Source of the DNA: Oryzias latipes
Taxonomy: Eukaryota; Chordata; Actinopteri; Beloniformes; Adrianichthyidae
DNA: 64,000 nucleotides
Direction of reading: 5' to 3'
Assembly (NCBI RefSeq): GCF_002234675.1
Contig: NC_019875.2
Location: forward strand, 23,340,299-23,404,298
Shown: piece by piece, positions 51,401 through 64,000 of the stretch
How positions within the stretch are numbered: position 1 is the first letter of the stretch
Layout: every line of letters starts with the position of its first letter
Notes under the pieces: generated by a model
The model's input: only the letters and a program-made list of their open reading frames with translations
Told to the model about the DNA's origin: nothing
The model's database searches: none
Program-made: the position numbers and the translations under genes

Positions 51401-54400
51401 GAGCCAAATAATCCTGCTATGAAGAACAGAGAGGGCTGGGAGCGGGTGCAGCTAAGAAAGCCCACAGAAGTCCTCCCCCCAAGAGAGGAGAAAAATTGCT
51501 TGACAAAAATAGACGACAGAAGATAAGACAAGATTGTCGGATAACTTTTGCCCTGTTTATGCAGGAGGAAAAGAATTACTGGTGACCCCAAAGAGCCAGT
51601 CGAGTCAGTATGTGGCCCCTTCTCAGGTTACAGAACAACATGCATTGTTGCTGCCACAACTTCCCAACTGCCCCACCAGGAGGGCTGGTATGATTTCACT
51701 CACCTTCCATGGGAGTGTTGCTGTCTGTTCGATTGGCAAAAACCACATCCACATACTCGAGTTGCATCCTCTGAAGGGAACTCTTCAGTCCTAAATTAAG
51801 AGGAGAGTTGCTTCGTTAAAGATTTTCAATCATTGAAACACAAAAAACAACATTTAACAACTACAGAGAGTCTAAGTTTTGAAGTCGAATGAACACAATT
51901 TAGCTTTTAAAAAAAGAAATTATATTAACTACCAGGTCTCCTAATCCTGGTAAACCAAATTTCACAAAAACTAAGTGGCAGGAAATTTTTGTCGAAGAAC
52001 TCATTAATTCCATTTAAGTGGAAAAATAGGTCAAAGAGATTCTGGCGAAGTTCAACCAACGGGCTTATAAACGTGGTAAAATGGCAGTGGACAACATCTG
52101 ACTCAGAGCCTTCCAGCTGTATCTGACCTGCCACATTTTTTGATCCAGTTTGCTCTGCATGCTCATCCGAGTTGTCACATGAAGTCTGGTTCCTATTTAT
52201 CGAGCCATAAAATTCTCTTTTTGCTACCCACTAAAGCTGAGAAAAGAAAAAAACACTTTAAATTTTGATAGGATCAAGGGGATCTGCCATGCGCAGGGCA
52301 AAGCTGGAAAATGAATTCATGTCATACTGTGAAAACTAAATCCTATAATAGTTATCAGGAGGAGGAAGTCTACATGTGTTCTTTGATTCTTGTGTTTGAC
52401 AAAAACACCCCATCTTGTAAGGCTGTTATAGCCTCAACATCAACTACAAAAGAAATGTTCTTCCTTTAATTTTTTGAATGGTTATTGACTGAGCTACGCT
52501 GACATGACTCGTCAGACAAACAAGTAGACCTGCCACACAAGATGGTGTTAATGATGTCCCCCTGGACCAGATCAAGGCATGTTTGTTTACCTGGACAACT
52601 GCCCAACAATTTATATTACTAATTACTAATATTTTTTTTTCCTGATGAGCAAAATCACATCCAACAGATCAAAATAGAGCTACTATGACTCATATAGTCC
52701 TAACTGAATAGATAGAGTTTCATGCTCTTGTTAAAACACGGTTTCTGCATTTAAGTGTATTATTTTGAAATGCATGTCAGCTGAGTATTGTTTGGCAATT
52801 TTTACAATCAGGCAACAGTTAGGATATTGACTTTAAAGCCTGCTTTATTAGTTTACCTCATAGTTGTTAAACAAGAAGCAATATTTGTAATGATTACTGA
52901 TAATATTTGTTTCTCATTGTTGCAGACTTTATTACATCTTCAACCATTGTCCAAACAGCAGGAACTGCATACTTGCAGGAGATTTGCTCCTATAAGTATT
53001 AAACTCTTTAGTAAGCTTTTTCCTTTTTGATCCGTCTTTTAGCTGAAAAAACAATATGATATTTTAAAAGTAAAAATCTTGATTAATACATAATGTTTCC
53101 TGGTATAGTAGTATTTGTTTTTAATTGAAAACAACGTTTTTTTAAGGCTGGTCTTAAAATAAACTATTTCAAGATTAATTTAAACTTAAGCAATACATAA
53201 AAAATATGTCAAAATTTGGGAATAAAAATGGGTACATTTGATTTTTTATTGGGTTTTCAGGAAACTTTATGGTACATTTTACAAAGATTGTTTTCACATA
53301 TTAAATAAAAAATAAAGAAAATTGTGAAAATGATTGGTCCATGTCAAATGCACAAGTATTTAAAGTTCCAATCCAATCAGCTTTTGAGCTTTTTTAAAAA
53401 CATTCCCGGTGGTCTTTTAGTTAGGATTATTCCATTTAAAGCCAAATCAAAACAATTGTGTCGTTTTTTAGGACATAGTTTCTTCAGAGCGCCGGTAGTT
53501 CATTAGAAATTCACCTGTAAGATGTGGGTGGGACTGCTGGCACAGAGCAACCCTGCCCCCCCTTCCCCTCCCTGTTGCATAGCGAACCTGAGCAGGGTGC
53601 TTGCAGTCCCCCAGCGTCTTTCCTAAGTCACAAATACTCTCCTTTTAAAACATTATTTCTTTGTTTTCCTCTGATTCACAATGGTTTGAATAAAGAAATA
53701 CTCAGAAATGTCATTTTGAGCTTAATTTTCTAAATTTATGTCCTCCATCATCAGAAAAATGCCACAAGAACATGTTACCTACGTTATCTATCACCATAAT
53801 GGGACTAACACATCTCTGTTTGCGATTCAATATATTTATACAGCATTTATACAGTACATATATGTGATTGTACACAAACTCTACACATACTGGTACTCAG
53901 ATTTTGATAGTCTAATGTTTTGGAGCCCTTCCTTCCAAACAGAATTTAATGAACCAATTCCAACAGGAGAGAAGATGTCAGCTTCTCCATCCATGTATAA
54001 TAGCTGTCAAGCATCACTTCAACCCATTCTTCCACTTTAGGCACTAACCCACTTTAGCCACCTTTGTACTGACATGACTCTCAAGATTTTACAGTCATTT
54101 TCAAGTCATCAACTCTTTTAAACTAACTTCATCTTTCCCAGAAGTCTCAAAGGGAGTTTTTTTTTTTCAGACTTTCTCTGTGGATTTTTTCCTCTCAGTT
54201 CAAAACTGATTGGTTTCAGTGAGGATCTCCATATGTTTATCTACTTTAATTGCACCACAAATAATAATATATAAATAATATATCCAATTGTTGAGGGAAC
54301 TCAATCCAGTGCTGATTGTAACAGTTTGAATCTGTAGAGGACAAACTCACTCCTTGAATCTACAGAAGTAGATCAGCCTTCATTCAGTCACAAAAGAAAC

Positions 54401-57400
54401 CAACTGAGAAGTCAAAACCCACTCAAGAGATTTTCAAAAAGAGGACAGCCGACTAATAGACATGGAAAAGTAACTGTGACTGTATGTCAGATTAGTGCCA
54501 GAAGCTTCCTCATCACCCACTAATCCCAGTTGAGAGTTACACGCTCCGCATTGCCGTTTAAACCACTTATACCCTCTCCTTTCACATGAACCTTTTCCAC
54601 AATAAAGCTATTATTTTTAAGCATGCCAAGTCTCCTTTCCCCAACATTTTTGTGCAACTTTGTGTTTTTGTCCCCTTCCTTCTCTTCCAGATTTTTCTGG
54701 ATTCTTTTCCTGTCTCTGGTTTGGAGGGGAATGTTACAGAGGCTGCAATGAATGCTAATGATGCTGGGGAGCTGAGTCACTGTAGGAGGTGCATTGCACT
54801 GTGGTGTGTTTGATACTGGCACTATTCAAGTTGATTATATTGGCACCTTTAAAAGTTTCGATGAAAAGTTTCGATGACCCACAAAATGGTGGGTCTGGTG
54901 TACCTCTGAGAAAAAAGGTTTTTCCAACGCAAAAAAGCAAGCAAACAAACAACAAAAAACAAAGAAAACTGATAAAGGCAGAGGAGAAACTGACATGTTA
55001 CCTTCTATGATGTGTTTTCTGTTGAGGCCTCTCTCTGTCTCTGCTCTGCAAGAGCATAAGACACAAAAAATGGATTTCAAAGACGTTCAATCCAGAAAAG
55101 AAGCATTTTCATACAACATATATAACACTTTCAAAGAATGACACAGACCACTGCACATGTGAGGCAAGATTCTTAGTATAAATTACCTGCAGGCCACTTA
55201 AGAGAGGTCTACTGATTCAGTTATTGATCCGACCCTGCAGGGTTTCTCTGCAGAGGGTGCATTAAACCCCTGTTATGGATGTTAGTCCTGACCTCAAGTG
55301 ATTTGAATCCACTCCCGTTTGAAATAAAAAGGGTAAAAACATGTTCAGCAAAGGCAAGTGGTAAAGCAAATGTTTGCTTTAACAAATAAATGCACATAAA
55401 AAAAATCAAGATAATACTAGTATATGTTATTATTTTTATGTTTTTGGAGTGAGGTAAACCTTCAATCCTAATCTGTTAGTTTGCATTTAATTCTAGTTTG
55501 AAAGTGGTGTATGCAGTTTAACTCACTTAAAAAATGAAGAAAAAAGATAAAAGTTAAAGTGAACCCCAAAAACTCTGGTTTCTTTTGGTTATTTTGGTTC
55601 CTTACTCTTTCTGTGTATCAGAAATGTCTAAAATCCCATACTATTCAGCTCCACATGCTCCTGTTTACTATACACTGTTGCTGCTAATGGGAAATGTTGC
55701 CATCGTGTAGCCTTGGAGTTGTTTTGCTGAAAACAGCTGATGGATTGTCCAAAAACCTCTTTTGAAGGAGTAGTGCGAGCTGTCCCTGCAGAGAAATTTC
55801 AGTCACATTCATCTTAAAATCGGTATTTTCTCCTTTTCATTGTGTTCTACTATTTTGCTCAGATAAAAGAGAACACCCATCTCCCATGACACACAAGGGA
55901 TTACATATTTTCCCCATAAATTATTTCAAAATGGAACAGATTAAATTATTTTTTGACTGAAGTTTAACATCTATTTTGGGATCATGTCTACTAAGCAAAA
56001 TCAGATTGAAAGCCCACCAGAGGAGGAATGTGTTTCTGCTGGTGGATGCTCTATTTCCCTCAGTCAGAGCCTAAAGACTTTTAGAAGAAGGTGGATGTGA
56101 CTAATGCATACTGAACGCAGAATATTTCAGCATGACAGCAGAAGCAAATCTGACATTTAGCCGGAAGGCTAAAAACGGGTAACACTAAGGAAAAAGGAGA
56201 CCGTGGTTACAGTGTCTTCAGTGTGTCTTTTTTGTGTTTTTGTGGCTTTCCCAAAATGCCTAATCCAATGTCATATTTCCTGATGCCGGAGGGAAAAGTT
56301 TTAGGTGTAGACAGGTGCAGTACAGCTAAAGATAGCCACATACATGCACATACACTTACTTTCCCCCCCAATAGAGCTTTGTGGTGATCACCAGACTGGA
56401 TCTCCTGAGGGAAAACAGGAAGACATGTAAAAAATGGGACACAAATATTTCAGAGCCGGCATCAATTTGTGCACGAGTGTAACAATGTGTCAGAATCCAA
56501 ACAGTGTGAGGATTAAGTGTGTGTGCAATGTTTGATGGTTAACCTGACATCCTGCAGTGAGAAGTGGCAGTCAAACCTTGTCTGTAACCTATCAAACATG
56601 AGGACTCACAGAGGTAGTCTTGTTTGTGAACTCTAACAAGACAGCTCCCTCACAATCAAATCCTCCATGCTTGAATGATCAATAATACCAACTGCTGCTG
56701 GAGTTGGAGAAAGGGCAGAGAAGGAAATGGCCTGACACGCCAGAATGGCATGCTGTGGAACAACCGCTGTTTTTCCGTGATTGAGAATCATCTTCTGTGG
56801 ACTTTATGGATGATGCAGATCCTGTTTTAAGTCTTTTAATCATGATGTTGGAATTGCTGTGACTGTGCTAGAGTAGATCATGATGCTCAAAAATATTTCA
56901 CACACAGGAAATTTCCAGATTAAAACATCATTAAAACAACATTTGAAGGGCATCCCCAACTGTAACTCTGGTTTGTCTTGAGGCCTACTGAACGTCAGTG
57001 TAATATCTTGTGTTGAGAATCAAAATGTAAACTTTGTACCGGAGTTTGTGGTTGAACAATTCTAGATAAAACTTGAATACAAGTTACTGATTCTAAATAT
57101 ACTTTTATTACCTGGTTGACCAAAATGAATAAATCACAATTCTACCTTTTAAATGCCTTCAAAGATTCAATTTTAAAATGCACTGTTTTTCTTTCTGAAT
57201 CTGGTTGTCAGCCTGATAGACGACGTTCCAGTTCTTAACTGCAATAAAACAGGATAAAAAATGTACAGAGCACCAACATTTAGCTTCTCCTGAGTCAATG
57301 GCTCCCCTGAGATCTTCCATGTTTGCCTGACAAGTCTCCTTTCTGTTGGTCTGAGGCACTTCAAAATGATTGTTTTTGATCTACCTCTAAACAGTAATGT

Positions 57401-60400
57401 TTGCTGTGCATTCGTCTCAGACCTTTTACGCATAAACAGTTTGCTTAGAGTATGTGGCATTCGACTCATGGAGGATCTGCTCGATTTATTGCAGGTTTAT
57501 ATTTGAGCAATTCTAGTTCAGTTTTCACAGATGTAACAATTAAACAATCAAACACAAAAGTGCAGCTTGATGATTTGTTGTTACATAATCCTGCCCTCTT
57601 TCAATCTGACAGATTCCATGCACAAAGTGAATTCCACAAAGACATGGATTTTTTTGGTAGGAAGACTCTCAGCTTCTTCTTTTCTTCAAAATAAGGAGGA
57701 AGGACACGATTTATCCTCCAAATATCCCCTCACTAATGCCTTAGTGATAGAATGGGAGCAAATCTCTGCTGCAAGTCACCACGATCTAGTAGAAAACTAT
57801 CCCAGAAGAACAGCTGCTCTCATAGGAACAAACCAAAGGGTTTGATTTTGAAAGGTTGAGTTCAAAATGTGAAATATGTACATGACCAGTAACTACAAAG
57901 GCCAAATTTGAGTGAAGTGCAATAACAATACAAAGAATAGATGGCAAAAAAAGTCTTTGTTTTATTTAGAGACTACAATGTACCTCCAACACTTCTTCCT
58001 GATGATGTTTCCCAGAAGGATTTCAGCTCTGTGAAGAAAAGAAATGGTCTGAGGTTAAAAACAGCAGAGGGATTTCAGATCAGATCATCACAGAAGCCGC
58101 CTTCAGTTGCAGCAAGTAAACGTGAATTGTATGTGCTGCATCTGTGTCTGATTAAAAACCAGAGGGGGATGCAAGATAAACGATGCTTCTTGCATCGAAC
58201 ACCTTAATTTCACCAGCAACCTTGAAATTAATATTTATCCCATTACAGCATTTACATGCTCTGCGTTATTCATCTTAATAATGTCCACAAAGCTGGGCAA
58301 ACATAAAGATCCTCCAGCCACAGATAAGAATATTTAAATCACTTTGGACGTGCTGGTTCTGCTCTTTTTCAGCTCAATGCTACAATACCGTATCGTAATG
58401 CAATATCAAAAGACAAAATGTCTTTCAAGGACTGAAAAGTGTTACCCACTTCCCTGTGGAGTAAACCTCTGCCGTGTCGAACAGGTTAACTCCACTTTCA
58501 TAAGCAATCGTCATCAGCTGCTCTGCAACCTAAGAGGCGAGAAGAGTTTTCCCATTAACCTTACTGCAGTGCAATAAATTATCCTTAAATAAAGACATTT
58601 CCATCCATAAAAACCAAAGGAGTAAAAAATGGGTTTGCTGCTGAGTCTGAAACTCTACACTGGCTGTTCACTGATTTGGGTTGTTTACTGCAGTTTGTTT
58701 TTGCAGACTTTTTTTTTGACCTACTTCTTGTGCTTGCATGTTAACTCACTAAGAAGGAAGCAGATGGAAACGCCGGTTTTGACATGAAGAAGTCTTCCAA
58801 ACCATCTGCCTCCATGTCTTGTTTTATTTTGAAGATTTGTTTCTTTTCCCCTGAGTCACTTTGTCTCAGTAGTCTTCAGTTGGTGATGTGTTATCCACAA
58901 TTCGGAGTTTTTCCCTCCTCCCCAGGGATGGGTAAGGGTAGCGGAGTATGTCCTCTGCTTCATAACGGCTGACAGTGAGGGATGCTACCAGATCACTTAG
59001 TGGTGGTGGAGCCAACAGGGAGTTTACGGCCGGTTGTGGCACTTGGAAATTAATTTGATGATATTGAGCGATTGCTGTGGTCTAATTGCTCCCACACCAT
59101 ATTACATCAGATTAAATTAAACCGCCTCCATAGATAGTGGACAGAGCCAGCTACTCAATTTTATCTTGCTGGGTCCAGGCTAATAAAAACCAACATGCAC
59201 TTCTAGGCTGGGAAGGTGATTGATTGGTCATAATGTCTCACCTCGTCTGAGATCTGACCGCCAAATGTTACCCATGTTCCTGTTAAGAGAAATAAAAGGT
59301 TTGGAACAAAAAAACAAAACAAAAAAACGTTTAAAAACTTTTTCATATATAGCCTTTCTCATATTTTCACATCTTGTTGGAAATATGTATAAATGAGTCC
59401 TTGTTAAAAATTTTAACAATCAACAAATAAGTGGAAATGTATGAGACAAATAAATATAAAGGAAAACACATCAATCCCACAAAATAACAATTTTTTTATG
59501 TCTTCTTTTTTTTGGCGATTTGAACATTTTCTTGTGGTGTTTTTCTAATGATAGAGGACATACATTGGTCAAATTAATCGCAAAATTGCATTTCTGAGTA
59601 GTTCTCTATTCAAGAAGTTGTGAAAACAGCATAATTGTGACATAGACAATACACGGGGCAACTCAGAAGTGAATTTCTAATGAACTCCTGCCGCTCTGCA
59701 GAAACTATGTCAAAGAAAATGACAAAAGATTTTGGTTTGAGCAAAAAACGGTGTCATCATAATTAAAAGATCACTGGGATTGCTTGTAGAATATATAATA
59801 CAGTAAATAAAAGATGACTGGAGTGGAACTTAACAAACTAAAACTTGCAAGGGCACTTCTTTCAATATACCCAAGGTTCTTCTTCAGAATGTTAAATATG
59901 TTTTTTGAGATAATATGTAATACTCACTGCTAGAGCCATATTTCATAAACATTTTCATCAAAGGGGACTCATTACTAATAGACTGGTGTTTGGAAGAATT
60001 ACTAAAAATCCCTATTAGAGTATGGTTACAGAAAAAATTGTAGTTTTTAATTGTTAAGAAATGTTTCATTAAATTTAAATATTAATTTGAATTTTAAATA
60101 ACTGCATTCGACATATTACTGGTCTTTAACTCTGTGATTACACAAGAACACGGTTAACATTATGCTCTGGGCCTTTCTGCATGTAAACATAATTAACATA
60201 ATTAAAAAAACACTCCAACCAAACCCTAGTAAAATTATTAAAATAAGTGCAGAAAATAAGGACACTAGGATTAAAAGTTAACTGTAACCTAATACTTGAC
60301 CTTGCTACTGACTGTCAGATTATTATCAAACCCAAAAGGAAACCATCAAACTTAATATTCCATTACAAAAAACATATAATATGAACATACAATACGAAGC

Positions 60401-61540
60401 TTTCTATTGCTCATACAATGTACGCGAGAAGTAATAATTTGTTTTGGACTGTTTTTCTATTTTAATTTTTGGCCTTTCTACCAGCCTCTTGATTCGTGAC
60501 GAAAATATTATCTTCAGAAGTGAAGATCTTTCATATGGTCATCTTCTAAATGCCACCATTGTCAAGCATAAACTGTGGAAAATGGAAAATGACATGCAAT
60601 TGTGGACAACCAGAATGCGTGTGTAATGGGTCAAATGCAGCTCTGAGTTATGTTGACACAGTTCCTGCACACAAGTGAGTACACGCGCGTACAAACTCAT
60701 GCACTCTTGCATAACATAGCCCATGACTGAAAACCATTATATCATTTTTAAAAATGTTTTGGTGTTAGCATAATTTTTCATTAGGAAAATTGAAACCACT
60801 GAGATGCATTTATTTTACAAATTACAAGAAAGTCTGTCTTTTTGGAATGTGACTGTCCTTTTGGAGTCATTGCACTGTTAAATATTTATGTATAGGTACA
60901 CATGCACACACAGAAAAAAGACTTTTAGAAGTCAGGAGATAAAGATGGGTTTCTCTGAATTTTTTTCCTACTTTGTTTGCATAAAATCAGTGCAAGAAAT
61001 CAATGTTTGCTCAAAGGCCTATAGTTTCTCCCAGTTTCTCATTCGTAGTAGCTCATTGGGCTCTATCCAAGTCTTGTTAAAGAGTGTTAGGTTGGAGGAA
61101 CGTCTTCATTCATGGCAAAGCAGCACCTATACTCCCCCCCATAGATTCTTTCTTATAAACAGCCTCGCACATCCATAAACATACAAAAAGAAAATTAATG
61201 AATAAAACAAGAAAAATCAGAGCAGCTCCCCCGTGGTACACACTGATATGCCTAATAGTTGTGTAATTTGTTTGCTGAAACCCTTGCCACAGATTAAATA
61301 TTGAACAGGGAAATTATTAATGCTTTTTGTTGTCTCCTATGGGTTTTCATACAAATTAAATATGCATGAGGTTTGGATTGGGCTGAAACAATATTGTCAA
61401 AATAAAATAAAGGCTTTTATTTTCTGTTTGCCTTTTTCACACTTGGGTGCTTGTGAATTTTTTTCTGTATTCGTAATTGTAGGTAAATGTACTCACCAAG
61501 CCCCAGACAGGAGACACGCAGCCCAGATTTTCCCAGGTTC
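45458..61540 (-). CDS. kcnab1: Voltage-gated potassium channel beta subunit, 985 nt of coding sequence (first exon off window)
   Basis: This is a cytoplasmic aldo-keto-reductase-fold subunit that binds the T1 domain of Kv1 channels and uses NADPH. Exons on the minus strand: 61540-61497, 59279-59242, 58529-58450, 58028-57984, 56404-56360, 55045-55002, 51790-51704, 46707-46622, 46393-46273, 46179-46085, 45959-45839, 45728-45640 and 45547-45458. Phases close, and many exon sizes (44, 38, 80, 45, 45, 44, 86, 121, 95, 121, 89) look like those of the family. Counting from NLGKSG, the catalytic tetrad is Asp45, Tyr50, Lys78 and Asn118, with the same spacing as Kv-beta2 Asp85, Tyr90, Lys118 and Asn158. 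The end is [12 protein letters not shown]. The variable N-terminal exon, which carries any inactivation ball, lies right of the window. Wording such as [20 protein letters not shown] favours KCNAB1, but KCNAB2 or KCNAB3 paralogues are not excluded. Oddities are KKCW for KKGW and Pro at the start of the 45959 exon (MKPYQW for LKCYQW or LKGYQW). Confidence 0.87.
46708..51703 (-). other. kcnab1: kcnab1 large intron
   Basis: A 5.0 kb intron between GAAG|GTGAGTG (51704) and TTTTGCAG (46708). I see no exon of another gene and no clear transposon. Confidence 0.65.
51791..55001 (-). other. kcnab1: kcnab1 intron holding repeat copy B
   Basis: A 3.2 kb intron. It contains the dispersed repeat copy at 53360-53790 and a perfect 13-bp tandem duplication (AAAAGTTTCGATG twice) at 54851-54876. 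Nothing else is recognisable. Confidence 0.65.
53360..53790 (+). repeat. Dispersed repeat family copy B (kcnab1 intron)
   Basis: The head is TAAAGTTCCAATCCAATCAG, TCCCGGTGGTCTTTTAGTTA and GGTAGTTCATTAGAAATTC; the tail is TTCACAATGGTTTGAATAAA, AAATACTCAGAAATGTC and CATCAGAAAAATGCCACAAG. The middle (53520-53640) is C-rich and unrelated to that of copy A. Confidence 0.75.
59280..61496 (-). other. kcnab1: kcnab1 intron holding repeat copy D
   Basis: A 2.2 kb intron between CTTG|GTGAGT (61497) and TTAACAG (59280). Apart from the inverted repeat copy at 59531-59832 nothing is recognisable. Confidence 0.65.
59531..59832 (-). repeat. Dispersed repeat family copy D (inverted, short)
   Basis: Read on the minus strand: TAAGTTCCACTCCAGTCATC head, GCGGCAGGAGTTCATTAGAA, then the tail with CTCAGAAATGCAATTTTGCG and CATTAGAAAAACACCACAAG. 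Its middle is nearly absent, so it may be the shortest intact form of the family. Confidence 0.75.
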
Positions 61541-61727
61541 CTACAAAAAAACAAACACAAAGCACAACTTAAAAAAAGGGTGTAATTTTTTGCAGCTTTT
61601 ATTAGTCAAATGTGAATTTAATTACTGTGCTCCTACAATAGTCTTTGGGATTTTTCCAAGCCTATACTTAAAAAAACTAAAGAACAAATTGAAACTGTGG
61701 ATGTTGAAATAGCAGAAAAAAGAAATC

Positions 61728-61982
61728 CTGGCTCGGTGGTTTTTGTTTGGACTTTTGTGTTCTCTCTGTACATGCGTGGGTTTTATCTGGAAACTCTGGC
61801 ATCTCTCCTCGGTCTGAAGTTGATTGGTGTTTCTAAATTGGCCTTGGGAGTAAAAGTGCATTTGTTTCATTTGTCTCCGTGCGGCCCTATGGTGGACCGC
61901 CAGCTTTGCAGAAGGGATCTTGGCCCTCACCCCACAACAGCTGAGGCAGCAGGAGCAGAAAATGGATGAACGAATGGGAACG
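61728..61982 (+). repeat. tRNA-like SINE copy 3 (body only)
   Basis: TTTGGACTTTTGTGTTCTCT, ATGCGTGGGTTTTATCTGGA, GCGGCCCTATGGTGGACCG and GCAGAAAATGGATGAACGAA match the body and 3' end of the same SINE family as at 8681 and 9318. The tRNA-like head is missing or worn. Confidence 0.75.
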
Positions 61983-62439
61983 CCTGCTCTAATGAGAACA
62001 GTGACAGATTTTCTCCCATGTTTGATGGGGACTCAAGTCATCTTTTATCAAAATCACAACAGATTGCAAGGTTGGAATTGCAGAGAGAAGGTTTTTTTTG
62101 CTCAATTGCACCTTCTCTACAAAATACTGGGGTCTTATGAGGGGCTAGATTTTCTTTTAAAACAAAGAAATAAGAATTAAAAGATGGCTTTGTAAGGACA
62201 TTGCATAGTAATTGGTGCCCTGCATTTTTCATTTTAATATTTCTTTTTTGATATGCTTTTTACTGTATTACAATGGCATCTTCTTTGAGGTACACCTATT
62301 AGCATTAATGCAAGATTTCTAGTTCTCTACCTCTTTTTAACCTTCATTTTACACTCAGCTGTAAGCACTGCAGTAAAGAACTTTTGTTCTATAAATCGAT
62401 CTTGCTGCCCTGCATTTTAAGAGTACATTCAGCTGTAGC

Positions 62440-62530
62440 TGCACTCACCTCACCCTCAACAACGTGCGTTCAAGCGGCCACTTCTAATGAAAAGTCTATG
62501 TAAACGCGCGTAAACGTTGAGTTAGAAGTC
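62440..62530. repeat. Possible fragment of a dispersed MITE-like repeat
   Basis: GCGTTCAAGCGGCCACTTCT, AATGAAAAGTCTATGTAAAC and GCGCGTAAACG resemble a short repeat seen widely in fish DNA. The call is from memory of the pattern; no ends are visible. Confidence 0.35.
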
Positions 62531-63640
62531 CCTCCCTGCTTGTCCAGTGTGAACACCTTGGGCTATCTGCATCTATCACGTCTCACGTGTGTCCATAGCT
62601 TTACATTCTGGTTAAGTGAAAGAGGACCTCATGTGGTTCAACACTTTAAAAGCTTCACAGACACACTGACTGTATGCTCTCTTTCATGGTACCACAGGTG
62701 TGCTTCGGCAGCATGATGGCGTGCAGGTGAAAGAAGCGATTTTTTTCAAAGGAGTCCAACACACACGAAGAAGCTCTGACAACCTTCTGAGCGAGCAGAG
62801 ACATCCAATCTTTGTTTGGAGGGGATTGTACTTTCCGCTTGATTTTGCAGGCATTTATTCATTACAAAAACAAAAACAAAAACAAAAAAAACACATAGAG
62901 AAAAAAACTGCCAGCAGTTATTTTCTTGTGCACGAAAACTAATGACCTGTGCCTAAGGATGGACTCATTCGAGCCTGTGCTGCCTGACTGTCCCCCAGCC
63001 AATTCAATTAGGTCTTCAACGTTTGGAATAATCAGTCATCAAATAAGAGGTTGGAAAGAGTTGCCTGTGAAGCATACAAGTAAAAGTATTTTTTCTTCTA
63101 AGCACAAAATTTCTCATTAGGTTGGTGGAATGACCTGAGAAGAGAGATTCACTCATATCTCTAATTCAGAGCATAAGTTTGCATATTGTATCCTCAATCT
63201 CTGTGATGTATTATAGAGTGTGAGCCGGGATTCATGAAAGAGTGGGGGAAGGATGGGAGTTTTGTTTTGCAGTGGGTTACTAACTCAGTCTCTGTGTGTT
63301 TGATTGGGGTTCACTAGGGACAATACTCCCTGATGCTAAAAAACACATTCATTTTTGGATTCACTGCAAATTGCAGGTCAAGGTCAAGCATCGGTTTGAT
63401 GCTTGAAACAGTTGGAAACTACAGAACGTTTGTCATTGATCTGTTATCTGTTTGAAGGCAGTCCTTCAACATTGTTATTTTTTTAAATAAATTACTAAGC
63501 GATTTTTTTCCAGAGAGGCTGAATTTTCAGAAGTAAAAATTCTCTGAATTGCATATTTGCATATCCTCCAGCTTTGTATACATTTGCTGTATCTGTTCAG
63601 TTTTGAACACCCTCTCTGATGAAAATTGTGTTTTTCACAG

Positions 63641-64000
63641 GTTCTTGGAGCATTTTTCTCATGATGGAAGACATATCTAAAATAAATTAAGATTAAAACT
63701 GTGTTTCTGAGTGCCGGTATACTCTTTATTTTAAATCTCTTGAACCAATGCATTTTAATTGCCAACCCAAACAAAATAGGTTTACCCATTTTAAAAGTTT
63801 TTCTACAATTTTGCCATCTTCTTTTCTGTAGCCACGTCCCTCTCCTACATTCTGATGCATCCATTTGCAGACAAATAGATCTGTGTACGTCTTTGTTTTC
63901 CTCGTCTGAGCTGGGATCTGGCACAAAACTGGACGGCTGGATAGCTACGATACAGTTCGAAATTTTTGTTGCTCTTGCAATGTTAGGTTGGGGTTGTGAA
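63641..64000 (-). repeat. Dispersed repeat family copy E (cut by window edge)
   Basis: The tail on the minus strand is recognisable (CTCAGAAACACAGTTTTAAT; CATCATGAGAAAAATGCTCC), and the middle shares TGGATGCATCAGAATG with copy A. It runs off the right edge. A 149-codon open frame covers it; I do not recognise the protein. Confidence 0.65.

Larger units (their letters stand above)
61541..64000. other. Upstream side of the visible kcnab1 exons
   Basis: No convincing kcnab1 N-terminal exon was found here. It holds SINE copy 3 (61728-61982), a possible MITE fragment (62440-62530), an (AAAAAC)n run near 62866-62890 and repeat copy E (63641-64000). Confidence 0.55.

Noticed and set aside
59000-59160. 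Conserved non-coding enhancer in a kcnab1 intron, suggested by locally higher complexity
   Set aside because: No motif or comparison supports it; it would need an alignment.
61320-61712. 130-codon plus-strand frame
   Set aside because: It overlaps a kcnab1 exon antisense and repeat-poor intron; there is no recognisable domain.
61541-64000. A kcnab1 N-terminal exon
   Set aside because: I looked on the minus strand for a Met-led exon with a donor in the right phase for the 61540 acceptor and found none I could support; it is probably beyond the edge.

Overview
The window is nuclear DNA from a vertebrate, almost certainly a ray-finned (teleost, probably percomorph) fish. The genes are split by many short GT-AG introns and encode vertebrate proteins. 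The DNA is AT-rich, with fish-type dispersed repeats: tRNA-like SINE copies, a GATA microsatellite joined to a 'CTTTATTAATCCC' tail, and a decayed LINE. I saw no prokaryotic or viral gene. All gene models were spliced by hand by following reading frame, splice sites and remembered family sequence; no search was run.

Six genes were found and all are read from the minus strand. From right to left (their transcriptional order) they are: a voltage-gated potassium channel beta subunit (kcnab1-like, 61540-45458, first exon off the right edge); pask, the PAS-domain serine/threonine kinase (42832-34395, complete, 20 coding exons, 1225 aa); mterf4, a mitochondrial rRNA-binding factor (32116-30345, 4 coding exons, 345 aa); a single-exon GPR148-like orphan receptor (28582-27632); klhl24, a BTB-Kelch ubiquitin-ligase adaptor (23109-13733, 7 coding exons, 600 aa); and yeats2, the YEATS-domain subunit of the ATAC histone acetyltransferase (7356 to beyond the left edge, first 13 coding exons). 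Splice phases close without a gap in every model.

Between the genes: 7357-11349 holds the yeats2 promoter, a CTCF-like site and two SINE copies. 24820-27480 holds the probable klhl24 promoter and one of two copies of a 0.6 kb duplicated segment. 28640-30220 has nothing I recognise. 32117-33950 holds a 42-bp tandem duplication, a perfect foldback and a LINE remnant. 42833-43680 is the pask promoter side and a long AAAAT microsatellite. 61541-64000 has a SINE copy and two other repeats.

The genes do not form one pathway. They combine linkage groups that are separate in humans: YEATS2-KLHL24 and KCNAB1 on 3q, PASK-MTERF4 and GPR148 on 2q. No new multi-gene system was found. The most interesting points are a 0.6 kb segment shared between the klhl24 upstream region and a pask intron, ending 6 nt from a splice donor; a dispersed element family with conserved ends and a variable middle; a GC-AG intron in yeats2; loss of the human-type Met29 restart codon in klhl24; and three perfect 14-bp foldbacks.
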